From: Winogradskyella sp.
GTDB taxonomy: Bacteria; Bacteroidota; Bacteroidia; Flavobacteriales; Flavobacteriaceae
Length of the DNA: 64,000 nucleotides
Assembly (NCBI RefSeq): GCF_003712105.1
Contig: NZ_RHLG01000003.1
Coordinates: 1-64,000, forward strand
Reading direction: 5' to 3'
Shown here piece after piece: positions 9,612 to 17,076 of the stretch (its first letter is position 1; each line of letters starts with the position of its first letter). Made by a program: the position numbers and the translations under genes. The notes beneath the pieces were generated by a model that did no database searches, had not been told where the DNA came from, and saw only the letters and a list, made by a program, of their open reading frames with translations.

Positions 9612-9632
9612 TTGTTAATCCATAATAAGATT

Positions 9633-9769
9633 AAAACCTCAAAGCAAATAGATCTTATCATTTTTCAATGATACCTTCAAAAGATTAGACTTGCCTTCTA
9701 AAGGAGTTTAACTCATTCCTAACTAACTGAAGTTAGGGTCAAACTAATTACAATTTGCTCTGAGGTTTT
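9633..9769. other. Structured intergenic element bounded by a 17-bp inverted repeat
   Basis: AAAACCTCAAAGCAAAT (9633-9649) and ATTTGCTCTGAGGTTTT (9753-9769) are inverted repeats with one mismatch in 17. Allowing a one-base bulge the pairing runs out to TTAA on both sides. Inside are further hairpins: TATCATT/AATGATA with a TTTC loop (9656-9673), CCTT/AAGG near 9694-9704, and CCTAACT/AGTTAGG with a 6-base loop (9718-9737). It lies between convergent genes. It could be a miniature transposable-element remnant, a structured RNA or an elaborate bidirectional terminator. The sequence shows the pairing but does not say which. Confidence 0.6.
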
Positions 9770-9850
9770 TAAAAATAACCATCAACTTAAAACTCTCTGG
9801 CATAAAAGTATGGAGTAGTTGTAATTCTTGAAAGGTATATTGAGTAAATG

Positions 9851-9875
9851 GGTCGTTTTGGTGAGTAAAATGACC
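9851..9875. other. Hairpin between convergent genes
   Basis: GGTCGTTTT (9851-9859) pairs with AAAATGACC (9867-9875) around a GGTGAGT loop, with one G-T pair. It lies 17 bases past the stop codon of the minus-strand DCC gene and may end transcription or protect the 3' end, although no strong U-tract follows on either strand. Confidence 0.35.
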
Positions 9876-9891
9876 TTTAGAATAAGTTTGC

Positions 9892-10314
9892 TTAATCTAT
9901 AAACTTAGCTTTTAACTCTGGAGTAGGAATCATACATGCGTCTTTTCTTCCAAACCATTTGTAACGATTACGAGCAATAAAATCATAAACCCAATTTCGA
10001 ATGACGTTTGGAATTATATAAAAAACAACTAGCAGATTCGTTGGAAATCCCAGATGTTTGGCTACATTTAAAGCAGCAAGCGATTTGTAGGTTATTGAAT
10101 CTTTACTTGGATTATATAGGATAATAGAATCAACTTTTGATGTGTCTACATCAAATTTTTTAATCAAGTGTTCACCAATCTCACTTTGCAATGGTGCAAA
10201 AAGAAATTTGTTCTTTTTATCACGTTTTATTACGTATAACACACTGTTATTACATAGGTTACAAACACCATCGAATAAAATAAGTTGTTTATCTTTTGGA
10301 ATAGTTTTCATCAT
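9892..10314 (-). CDS. DCC-family thiol-disulfide oxidoreductase (DUF393)
   Basis: The 140-residue cytosolic protein starts with ILFDGVCNLCNNS, where D15-x-x-C18-x-x-C21 is the DxxCxxC signature of the DUF393 family. These small thioredoxin-like proteins are thought to have thiol redox activity. LQSEIGEHLI follows, then a C-terminal hydrophobic stretch (LLVVFYIIPNVIRNWVYDFI). The start is ATGATG at 10314/10311, overlapping the TGA of mutS2 by up to four bases, so the two are probably translated in sequence from one message. The physiological partner is unknown. Confidence 0.85.
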   Translation of the reverse strand: MMKTIPKDKQLILFDGVCNLCNNSVLYVIKRDKKNKFLFAPLQSEIGEHLIKKFDVDTSKVDSIILYNPSKDSITYKSLAALNVAKHLGFPTNLLVVFYIIPNVIRNWVYDFIARNRYKWFGRKDACMIPTPELKAKFID

Positions 10315-12488
10315 TTTTTTCCTTCCACTAATTCTAATAAATCTAAGCTAACATTGGTAGTAAACAAACCATAGTTTACTGTTGCTTTACCTTTTTCAAT
10401 GTTATCTATACTGCCAACAGCTCTACCATCATGCATACGTACACGGTCACCAATTTTAAGTACAGGTTTTGGTGGAGCAGGCTTTTCCTTTTCTTTTTTC
10501 TTGGCAGCTTTCTTCTTTTGTCGGATTACTTCTACTTTCTTTTCAGCTTCCTTTTTCACCTGAGCTTCTTTAGCCTTTTCTGCACGTTTTTGTTTTGCTG
10601 AAAGCTTTTTGCGCTTAGAGTTTTCTATTTGCACTAACCGAAATAGCTCAGCTAATAATTCACGTTTTTTCTTATTATTCTGAAATTTTTCAGCTAAATC
10701 ATTAACCTTTTGACCTAGATATATTAAGCGTTGGTTGCTATCGTACAACTCCTGATAACTTTCCAATTTCTTCTGAATCTTAAGATTAATCTCTTCTAGC
10801 TTTTCAGCTTCCGAAAGTTTTTTCTGTTCGTTAACTTTTAATGAGCGTTCAGTTCGCTCAAGTTTACTTCGTTCTTTCTGAAGTTTGGCAATGGTTGCAT
10901 CAAATCTTACTTTTCCACGCTCAATTTTCTTTTTGGCTTTATTGATAAGACTATAGGGAATTCCATTTTTTTGAGCCACTTCAAAGGTAAACGAACTTCC
11001 AGCTTGCCCAATTACCAATTTATATATAGGCTCTAATGTACGCTCGTTAAATAACATATTCGCATTCTGCATATGGGGTAACTCGTTAGCTAAAAGCTTC
11101 AAGTTAGAGTAATGCGTTGTAATTATGCCAAAAGCTTTTCTATCGTAAAAGACTTCTAAAAATGCTTCAGCCAAAGAACCACCAAGTTCTGGGTCAGAAC
11201 CTGTTCCAAACTCATCGATCAAGAAGAGTGTGTTTTTGTTACACTTTTTCAAAAAGTAGTTCATTTGTTTTAACCGATAACTATAGGTACTCAAATGATT
11301 TTCTATAGATTGGTTATCGCCAATATCGCTTAAAATTTTATCAAATAAGCAAGCTTCACTTCGTTCGTGTACAGGAATTAGCATACCGCTTTGTAGCATA
11401 ACCTGCAATAAACCAACAGTTTTTAAGGTGATACTCTTTCCGCCGGCATTTGGTCCAGAAATAACAATAATTCTACTATCATCACTAAGTGAAATAGTTT
11501 GAGGAAATGTTTTTTCGTCTTTAGAACTATTAGTTAAATAGAGTAGTGGGTGATAAGCATCTCTCAAAAACATGCGACGTTCTTGAGTAATTTTTGGCAA
11601 AATAGCATTCATGCTTCTCGCATATTTTGCTTTTGCCGAGATCACATCTATTTTTATTAAGAAACTTAAATAGCTTTCTAACAATGGTAAAAATAAACGA
11701 ATATAATCTGTAAGTTCTTTTAAAATCTTTATGACTTCTTCTTTTTCTTCATAAAGTAAGTTATTGAGCTCTCTAGAATATTGTAAGGTGGTTTCGGGTT
11801 CTATATATACTATGCTCCCTGTTTTGCTACCACCCATAATTGCACCTCTAACTTTGCGACGATACATAGCTTTAACTGCTAACACACGTTTGTTCTCAAC
11901 TACAGATTCTCGTATATCATCAAGATACTCTAGGTTATGATATCTGTTTAAAGCCGAAGCAAAACTTGTATTAATTTTAGTCCGAAAGCCCGAAATTGAT
12001 TTTCGCAATTGGGCTAAGTTTGGTGAGGCATCATCTTTAATGTCACCAAAACGATCTACTACATTATCAACTTGTTCTATAATAGTAGTAGTTATCTCTA
12101 CAGATTGCGAGCGTTGAAATAGAGCAGGATAATACTCTTTGAACTTTTCAAGAAAATTTAAAATACTATTTATTGTAAGAGAGGTACTTACAATTTTTTG
12201 CAAGCCAGAAACTTCAAGATAAGTATTCTCTATACCAAGAAGCTTTATTTCTTTCGTTAGGTCTTCAAAACCATGATTAGGAATGCGATTGTCATTATCA
12301 AAAGACGCATGGTACTCATTTGTATATGCTAACTCTTTAAATAATATGTCCTTTTCTGAAAATGGTAAAATATTGAGCGCAGCTTTTTTTCCTAACTCAG
12401 TGATGCAATGTTCACTAACTTGGGATTTAACGACGTTAAACTCAAGGTCATCTAAAGTCTTTTGGTGTATGTTAATAGTCTTGCTCAT
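10311..12488 (-). CDS. mutS2: MutS2-family ATPase lacking an Smr nuclease domain
   Basis: MutS2 proteins bind branched DNA or stalled, collided ribosomes through a MutS-type ATPase. This one has the MutS core and clamp region (about residues 1-320), the Walker A GPNAGGKSITLKT, Walker B LFLIDEFGTGSDPELGGSLA and THYSNLKLLA. A long charged coiled coil with Lys/Glu-rich repeats follows (about 520-670), then a KOW-like end (IGDRVRMHDGRAVGSIDNIE). Standard MutS2 ends in a ~75-residue Smr nuclease domain, which is absent. I take the ATG at 12488 (MSKTINIHQ) over an in-frame TTG at 12503. The gene is divergent from ung. Confidence 0.85.
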   Translation of the reverse strand: MSKTINIHQKTLDDLEFNVVKSQVSEHCITELGKKAALNILPFSEKDILFKELAYTNEYHASFDNDNRIPNHGFEDLTKEIKLLGIENTYLEVSGLQKIVSTSLTINSILNFLEKFKEYYPALFQRSQSVEITTTIIEQVDNVVDRFGDIKDDASPNLAQLRKSISGFRTKINTSFASALNRYHNLEYLDDIRESVVENKRVLAVKAMYRRKVRGAIMGGSKTGSIVYIEPETTLQYSRELNNLLYEEKEEVIKILKELTDYIRLFLPLLESYLSFLIKIDVISAKAKYARSMNAILPKITQERRMFLRDAYHPLLYLTNSSKDEKTFPQTISLSDDSRIIVISGPNAGGKSITLKTVGLLQVMLQSGMLIPVHERSEACLFDKILSDIGDNQSIENHLSTYSYRLKQMNYFLKKCNKNTLFLIDEFGTGSDPELGGSLAEAFLEVFYDRKAFGIITTHYSNLKLLANELPHMQNANMLFNERTLEPIYKLVIGQAGSSFTFEVAQKNGIPYSLINKAKKKIERGKVRFDATIAKLQKERSKLERTERSLKVNEQKKLSEAEKLEEINLKIQKKLESYQELYDSNQRLIYLGQKVNDLAEKFQNNKKKRELLAELFRLVQIENSKRKKLSAKQKRAEKAKEAQVKKEAEKKVEVIRQKKKAAKKKEKEKPAPPKPVLKIGDRVRMHDGRAVGSIDNIEKGKATVNYGLFTTNVSLDLLELVEGKK

Positions 12489-12542
12489 TACTTGCGGGTG
12501 CAAATTTAAGTCAATTCGATAACAGCACCTAATGCATAGTTT

Positions 12543-12550
12543 TATATTTG
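12543..12550 (+). promoter_or_regulatory. Predicted -7 element for ung
   Basis: TATATTTG is a perfect TAnnTTTG -7 box ending only 4 bases before the ung ATG at 12555. No good -33 box is seen at the usual distance. If used, the transcript would be leaderless or nearly so. Confidence 0.35.
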
Positions 12551-12554
12551 TAGT

Positions 12555-13229
12555 ATGAATATCTCTATAGATTCTAGTTGGGAAAATTACTTAAGCAAAG
12601 AATTTGAAAAATCTTATTTTTCAGAATTAATTGCTTTTGTTAAAGACGAATATGTTACGCAACAATGTTATCCAAAAGGATCGCAAATATTTAATGCTTT
12701 TAATCATTGTAAGTTTGATGACTTAAAAGTTGTAATTATTGGTCAAGACCCATATCATGGACCAAATCAAGCTAATGGGCTTTGCTTTTCTGTTAATGAC
12801 GGAATAGCACATCCACCTTCATTAATTAATATTTTCAAGGAGCTACAAACTGATATAGGCATGCATTATCCTCATAGCGGTAATTTGGAATCATGGGCAA
12901 ATCAAGGTGTGCTATTACTCAATGCAACGTTAACTGTTAGAGCACATCAAGCCGGTAGTCATCAAAATAAAGGTTGGGAACAGTTTACAGATGCAGTGAT
13001 TACAACAATTAGTGAGTATAAAAAGGATATTGTCTTTTTACTTTGGGGTGGTTTTGCAAAGAAGAAAGTTAAACTTATAGATACCACTAAGCATCATATA
13101 TTAACGTCAGGTCATCCATCACCATTAAGTGCCAATCGTGGATATTGGTTTGGTAATAAGCATTTTAGTAAAGCAAATACTACATTAAAAGTATTACAAA
13201 AGACAGAAATTAATTGGTCTCTTAGTTAA
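12555..13229 (+). CDS. ung: Uracil-DNA glycosylase
   Basis: Family 1 uracil-DNA glycosylase cuts uracil out of DNA and starts base-excision repair. The 224-residue length is standard. The water-activating motif GQDPYHGP is at 63-70 (catalytic D65), NGLCFSV forms the uracil pocket, LLLNATLTVRAHQAGSH follows, and H187-PSPLS is the minor-groove/catalytic histidine loop. All key residues are present. The 3' end overlaps the convergent minus-strand gene by 8 bases. Confidence 0.97.
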   Translation: MNISIDSSWENYLSKEFEKSYFSELIAFVKDEYVTQQCYPKGSQIFNAFNHCKFDDLKVVIIGQDPYHGPNQANGLCFSVNDGIAHPPSLINIFKELQTDIGMHYPHSGNLESWANQGVLLLNATLTVRAHQAGSHQNKGWEQFTDAVITTISEYKKDIVFLLWGGFAKKKVKLIDTTKHHILTSGHPSPLSANRGYWFGNKHFSKANTTLKVLQKTEINWSLS

Positions 13230-13806
13230 CAGTAATTGTGTATTTAGCTTGCTCATCTGAGTTTACAATTCTGGTATTAATATCTACGAATCTAAAGTCA
13301 TTACTACTGCCTATACTTACTGTAATTAAGCCAAATGCACTATTTGATGCTAATCCTGAACCAGATAGATAAAAAGTGCCTGTTTCATTTAATGTAATTG
13401 AGAATTTACTTTTAAACTGGTTGCCGTCAAATGTACTAATCACATTAATAGCAGAACCTGTAATTGTGACATCACCTTCAGTTGCAACTATATCATCACT
13501 ACTCAGTGTTACGGTTAAATAATCTCCGAGAGTTTCTGTAAATAGGAATACATCGAATTGTGCTTGCTCAGCTCCGTTTGTATAATCTGTTAACGTAATA
13601 GTTTCGTTATTGATTGTAGTTTGAATATTATCTATTACAGTTTCTATAACTATTGTTTCTCCGACATTAAACGTCGTAGCATCATCTTCTATTGATATAA
13701 TTGTATTGTTTGTAATTGATTCGAAATTAGCGATATCTTCTTCTGGTGCGCAAATTGTTGCTAAAAATGAAATAAATAACATTAGGACAGCTGACGTAGG
13801 TTTCAT
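13222..13806 (-). CDS. Exported beta-rich protein of unknown function
   Basis: I do not recognise a family in this 194-residue protein. It begins with a hydrophobic export signal (residues about 5-18) ending in LATICAPEED. Cys19 could be a lipidation site, but the residue before it is Ile, which is not canonical for a lipobox. The mature part is rich in Thr, Ile, Asn and Asp with alternating hydrophobic residues, as in small immunoglobulin-like or jelly-roll domains of flavobacterial surface proteins. It lies 44 bases downstream of the substrate-binding protein gene on the same strand and overlaps the end of ung by 8 bases. Confidence 0.6.
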   Translation of the reverse strand: MKPTSAVLMLFISFLATICAPEEDIANFESITNNTIISIEDDATTFNVGETIVIETVIDNIQTTINNETITLTDYTNGAEQAQFDVFLFTETLGDYLTVTLSSDDIVATEGDVTITGSAINVISTFDGNQFKSKFSITLNETGTFYLSGSGLASNSAFGLITVSIGSSNDFRFVDINTRIVNSDEQAKYTITVN

Positions 13807-13850
13807 GGAGTTTTTATTTTGTAGATGATGAAACCATAAAATGGTTGCGT

Positions 13851-14711
13851 TTATAAATTCATTTTATAAACTAAATCTTTATAGTCCCATTTTTCTTCTA
13901 TAATATTCAGTGCTAATAATTGGTCTTGTACGTTATTGAGTGTTTTTTTATCAATTAATTGTTGTGACCATTCTGTAAGCGATAACCATTCTTGAACGTC
14001 TTCTAACTTTTGTTCATAACGATTAGCAATTGTACGGTCTATGCTAGGAATATTTTTAAAGTCTAAAGTCGTATTATTTATTATATCAAGTATGATTTTA
14101 AGATCTTCAAGATTATTCTCTAGAAACTCATTACGTACAGCTATAACAAAACATGGCCAAGGCGATGGGCAGTTACCTATACGTCTAAAAGTACCATCAT
14201 CCACCAAAGGCTTGGTTGTAAATTTTTCCCACAAGAAATAATCAGCAGCTCCATTGGTTAAACCTTCAACTGCACCACTCAGGTTTTTAATTACAGAAAA
14301 CTGAAGGTCTTTTTCTAATTCCCAATCATTGTTTTGCGCATTAACATAGGCCATTAGATGTGAACCAGATCCATAACGGCTAATAGCTGCTCTAGTACCT
14401 TTAATATCATCTAAAGTTTTGAAATTTGAATCTGCTGCTACATGAATACCCCAAATAAGAGGAGATTGTGTATATGTCTGTACAATTTTTGAAGGATTAC
14501 CGGCAATGATATCTTTTACAATCCCTTCAGTAAGTATTACAGCTAAGTCAATATCTCCATGTCTAAGACCTTTACACATTTGTCCAGTTCCGCCATGATA
14601 ATCGTGCCAACGCAGGTTAATGCCCTCATCTTTATATTCGCCATTTTTAAGAGTGAGATACCATGCTAGATTAAAGTGCTCAGGAACACCGCCAATGTTT
14701 ACCTTTTTCAA
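13851..14711 (-). CDS. Substrate-binding-fold protein without signal peptide
   Basis: The 286-residue protein resembles NMT1/THI5- and SsuA-type periplasmic binding proteins: VNIGGVPEHFNLAWYLTLKN at the start, GGTGQMCKGLRHGDIDLAVI, the domain crossover GTRAAISRYGSGSHLMAY, and GLTNGAADYFLWEKFTTKP. Classical members carry an export signal or lipobox. Here the binding fold begins at residue 3, so the protein should be cytosolic. The start codon is TTG at 14711, with no in-frame ATG near it. It is the last gene of a tight minus-strand operon (5 bases after the small membrane protein). No ABC permease or ATPase is in the window. Its ligand may be a pyrimidine- or sulfonate-like compound, but this is open. 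Confidence 0.75.
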   Translation of the reverse strand: MKKVNIGGVPEHFNLAWYLTLKNGEYKDEGINLRWHDYHGGTGQMCKGLRHGDIDLAVILTEGIVKDIIAGNPSKIVQTYTQSPLIWGIHVAADSNFKTLDDIKGTRAAISRYGSGSHLMAYVNAQNNDWELEKDLQFSVIKNLSGAVEGLTNGAADYFLWEKFTTKPLVDDGTFRRIGNCPSPWPCFVIAVRNEFLENNLEDLKIILDIINNTTLDFKNIPSIDRTIANRYEQKLEDVQEWLSLTEWSQQLIDKKTLNNVQDQLLALNIIEEKWDYKDLVYKMNL

Positions 14712-14716
14712 AATTT

Positions 14717-14926
14717 CTATAGTGTTTTGTGTTTACGCTGAACAATTTGTCGTAATAATATAACACCAATTGCAATTGCCCAAAATAGTATTAATCCGGT
14801 TCTAAAAATACGTTCGTTTGGTATGCCAATAAGCAGATAGATTAGGGTTCTGATTATACTTGCAATAAGTAGAAATATTGCTAAAATGTAGAATAAATTA
14901 AGCGTTTTAATTATAATGGTGTTCAC
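14717..14926 (-). CDS. Small two-helix membrane protein
   Basis: The 69-residue protein has two hydrophobic helices (about 8-31 and 42-61) separated by a short loop with GIPNER, and a basic C-terminus. The start appears to be GTG at 14926, since no ATG precedes the first helix. It sits 6 bases after the phosphorylase and 5 bases before the substrate-binding protein gene, so it is clearly part of the operon. I do not recognise its function. Confidence 0.65.
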   Translation of the reverse strand: MNTIIIKTLNLFYILAIFLLIASIIRTLIYLLIGIPNERIFRTGLILFWAIAIGVILLRQIVQRKHKTL

Positions 14927-14932
14927 AAAAAG

Positions 14933-15805
14933 TTATATATTAACAATGCGTTCTAAGGCATAAACAATAAGTTGTTCGACAGTTTCTTTTGGTTGTTTGC
15001 TAAATGTACCATTGGCTCTATTAGCAATAATAGCATTCAAAGATAGCGCTTCATGACCTAATAATTTTGAAAGCCCATAAATAACGGATGTTTCCATTTC
15101 AAAATTAGTTATTCTAAAGTTTTTATAACTAAAGTTATCGAGTTTAGAATTTAGATTGGCGTCTTGTAAAGGTAGCCGTAATACACGACCTTGAGGCCCA
15201 TAAAATCCACCAGCAGTACCAGTCATACCTTTTAATATGTTGTTGCTTTCAAAGTACTTTTCGAGGTAATTACTATTATTAATTACTATTGGTCTTGCTT
15301 TATTTTTATCCCAATTGGTGTGCGCTATAAACGCATCTTCGATCTCAGGGTTTGATATACCATCTATTTGATAGAAATGCAGCATCCCATTGACATCAAG
15401 CCCATGAGTAGTCATTAAAAACGAATCTACAGGAATATCAGGCTGTAATGCACCAGATGTTCCTATTCTAATAATATTAAGGCTCGTTAAATTGGTTTTT
15501 GGCTTTCTTGTATTTAAATCGATATTAACTAAAGCGTCCAACTCATTAAGGACAATATCTATATTATCTGGGCCGATACCAGTAGAAATTACGGTAATTC
15601 TTCGGTCTTTATAATAACCAGTTTGGGTTTTAAATTCGCGCTTTTGAGTCGTAAATTCAATACTTTCAAAGTGCTTTGTAATCTTTTCAACTCGGTTTTG
15701 GTCTCCCACAAAGATTATAGTGTCTGAAATATGCTCAGGCTTAAGATTAAGATGATAAACGCTACCATCGGGATTTAGTATAAGTTCAGAGTCTTTTATC
15801 GACAT
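14933..15805 (-). CDS. Nucleoside phosphorylase (uridine phosphorylase-like)
   Basis: This belongs to the PNP/UDP superfamily, which splits nucleosides with phosphate into base and ribose-1-phosphate. Family marks in the 290 residues are VISTGIGPDNIDIVLNEL, RIGTSGALQPDIPVDSFL, the base-binding GFYGPQGRV stretch, and NFEMETSVIYGLSKLLGH, where the Glu-Met-Glu contacts ribose. The C-terminal LNAIIANRANGTFS also fits. Length and layout favour the uridine phosphorylase-like branch, but base preference cannot be settled by eye. It lies 2 bases from the DUF1835 gene. Confidence 0.85.
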   Translation of the reverse strand: MSIKDSELILNPDGSVYHLNLKPEHISDTIIFVGDQNRVEKITKHFESIEFTTQKREFKTQTGYYKDRRITVISTGIGPDNIDIVLNELDALVNIDLNTRKPKTNLTSLNIIRIGTSGALQPDIPVDSFLMTTHGLDVNGMLHFYQIDGISNPEIEDAFIAHTNWDKNKARPIVINNSNYLEKYFESNNILKGMTGTAGGFYGPQGRVLRLPLQDANLNSKLDNFSYKNFRITNFEMETSVIYGLSKLLGHEALSLNAIIANRANGTFSKQPKETVEQLIVYALERIVNI

Positions 15806-15807
15806 TG

Positions 15808-16734
15808 TTAAACAGTTTTAATGAGTTTGTTTTCTGGTGTACTAAATTGAAAATTTAATCGAGACAACCCACCATATGCTATTTCATTTTTAATCTCCTT
15901 AGCATAATTATGTTCACCAATTAAAGCTTCATGACCCTTACGGTTGAGTGTAACCTTATCTATACCCACGTCATAAAAGATAGAAAGTTTATCTATAATC
16001 CGTTTAAATTGAGTATCACCATAACCATAAAATCCTTGGTAATTTAAACAATAGCCTAATAAATGATGTACAGATTTAATATCCTTGTCTTTTATAATTT
16101 CAAGAATATTTTCCTCAATGCTATCGAGTCCGTTTTTCTGATTAGGAAAACGTTTCAAATGTGCTTTTAGGCAATTGGTTAAATATTTAAAATTAGAATT
16201 TTTAATGATATAAGGCTTTAAAATGTTATGGTCTTTACCGCAATAGGTTCTCCACAGCGCAACAGCCAATTCCTTATCATCTTTATCCAACAACACCTTT
16301 TCCATGTAATGTTGTAATAATTGCTCAGGATTAAGCTCTGGCAATCCTTTTAAGGATTTTTCACCTTCAACACGACCACTACATATTAGATATAATGGTG
16401 TGTCAATTTCCTTTTGATGTAAGAGACTTATAACTGCTATTAAATTAATATGACAGAACAGATCATATTCGAACCATAAATTTATTTCATCATATTTTTT
16501 TTGATCCAAAACTGCAATAGATTCAGCTAAGTCATAATTACTGGTATCTATATCGTACGTTGCGTTTAAGAAGGATTTACGAGTCTCGTAGAATTTTTCA
16601 GAATCAATAAACGGAACAGTAGGGCCTTCACAAAGCATCTCTCTCCAGGTTAAGATATCATCTGTAAAATCTAATTCTCTTAAATAATCAGTTAGACTAG
16701 AGCCATTGGTAATGTGTAATCGTTGTATACTCAT
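15808..16734 (-). CDS. DUF1835 domain-containing protein
   Basis: The N-terminus (IQRLHITNGSSLTDYLRELD, then DDILTWREMLCEGP) matches DUF1835, a family of cytosolic proteins of unknown function common in Bacteroidota and Bacilli. The 308 residues contain no signal peptide or membrane segment. The middle region (ELAVALWRTYCGKDHNIL) also fits the family. It lies 3 bases after the SUI1-like gene and 2 bases before the nucleoside phosphorylase, so it is translated in the same operon. No catalytic motif stands out. Confidence 0.75.
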   Translation of the reverse strand: MSIQRLHITNGSSLTDYLRELDFTDDILTWREMLCEGPTVPFIDSEKFYETRKSFLNATYDIDTSNYDLAESIAVLDQKKYDEINLWFEYDLFCHINLIAVISLLHQKEIDTPLYLICSGRVEGEKSLKGLPELNPEQLLQHYMEKVLLDKDDKELAVALWRTYCGKDHNILKPYIIKNSNFKYLTNCLKAHLKRFPNQKNGLDSIEENILEIIKDKDIKSVHHLLGYCLNYQGFYGYGDTQFKRIIDKLSIFYDVGIDKVTLNRKGHEALIGEHNYAKEIKNEIAYGGLSRLNFQFSTPENKLIKTV

Positions 16735-16737
16735 AAA

Positions 16738-17067
16738 TCAGCCGCCTACACGCTTTACCTTAAAACCCTTGCGCTTTAAGATTGCCATTATTTTGTCTCG
16801 GTAATCACCTTGAATAATGATTTTTTCATCCTTGAAACTACCGCCAACACTAAGCTTTTGTTTCAATTCTTTCGCGAGCTTTTTAAAATCGTCTGTAGCG
16901 CCATTATAGCCCTCTAGTATTGTAATTGGCTTACCTTTACGTTTCTCATATTTACAAATGATAGGGTCATCTTGAAGCCAAATATTAGAGGATGTTTCAT
17001 CAGTTTGTTTTGAAACGTCTTCTTCGTGATCTGGGAATAGATTCTTTAATTGATCTCTTAGATCCAT
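16738..17067 (-). CDS. SUI1/YciH-like translation initiation factor
   Basis: The 109-residue protein has a short N-terminal linker and a SUI1 domain (about 35-107): KYEKRKGKPITILEGYNG, then LAKELKQKLSVGGSFKDEKI and IIQGDYRDKIMAILKRKGFK. This is the bacterial YciH branch of eIF1, which influences start-site fidelity on the 30S subunit. It lies 9 bases downstream of the 2OG-Fe(II) oxygenase gene and 3 bases before DUF1835. The family call is secure. Confidence 0.9.
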   Translation of the reverse strand: MDLRDQLKNLFPDHEEDVSKQTDETSSNIWLQDDPIICKYEKRKGKPITILEGYNGATDDFKKLAKELKQKLSVGGSFKDEKIIIQGDYRDKIMAILKRKGFKVKRVGG

Positions 17068-17076
17068 AGAAACGAA

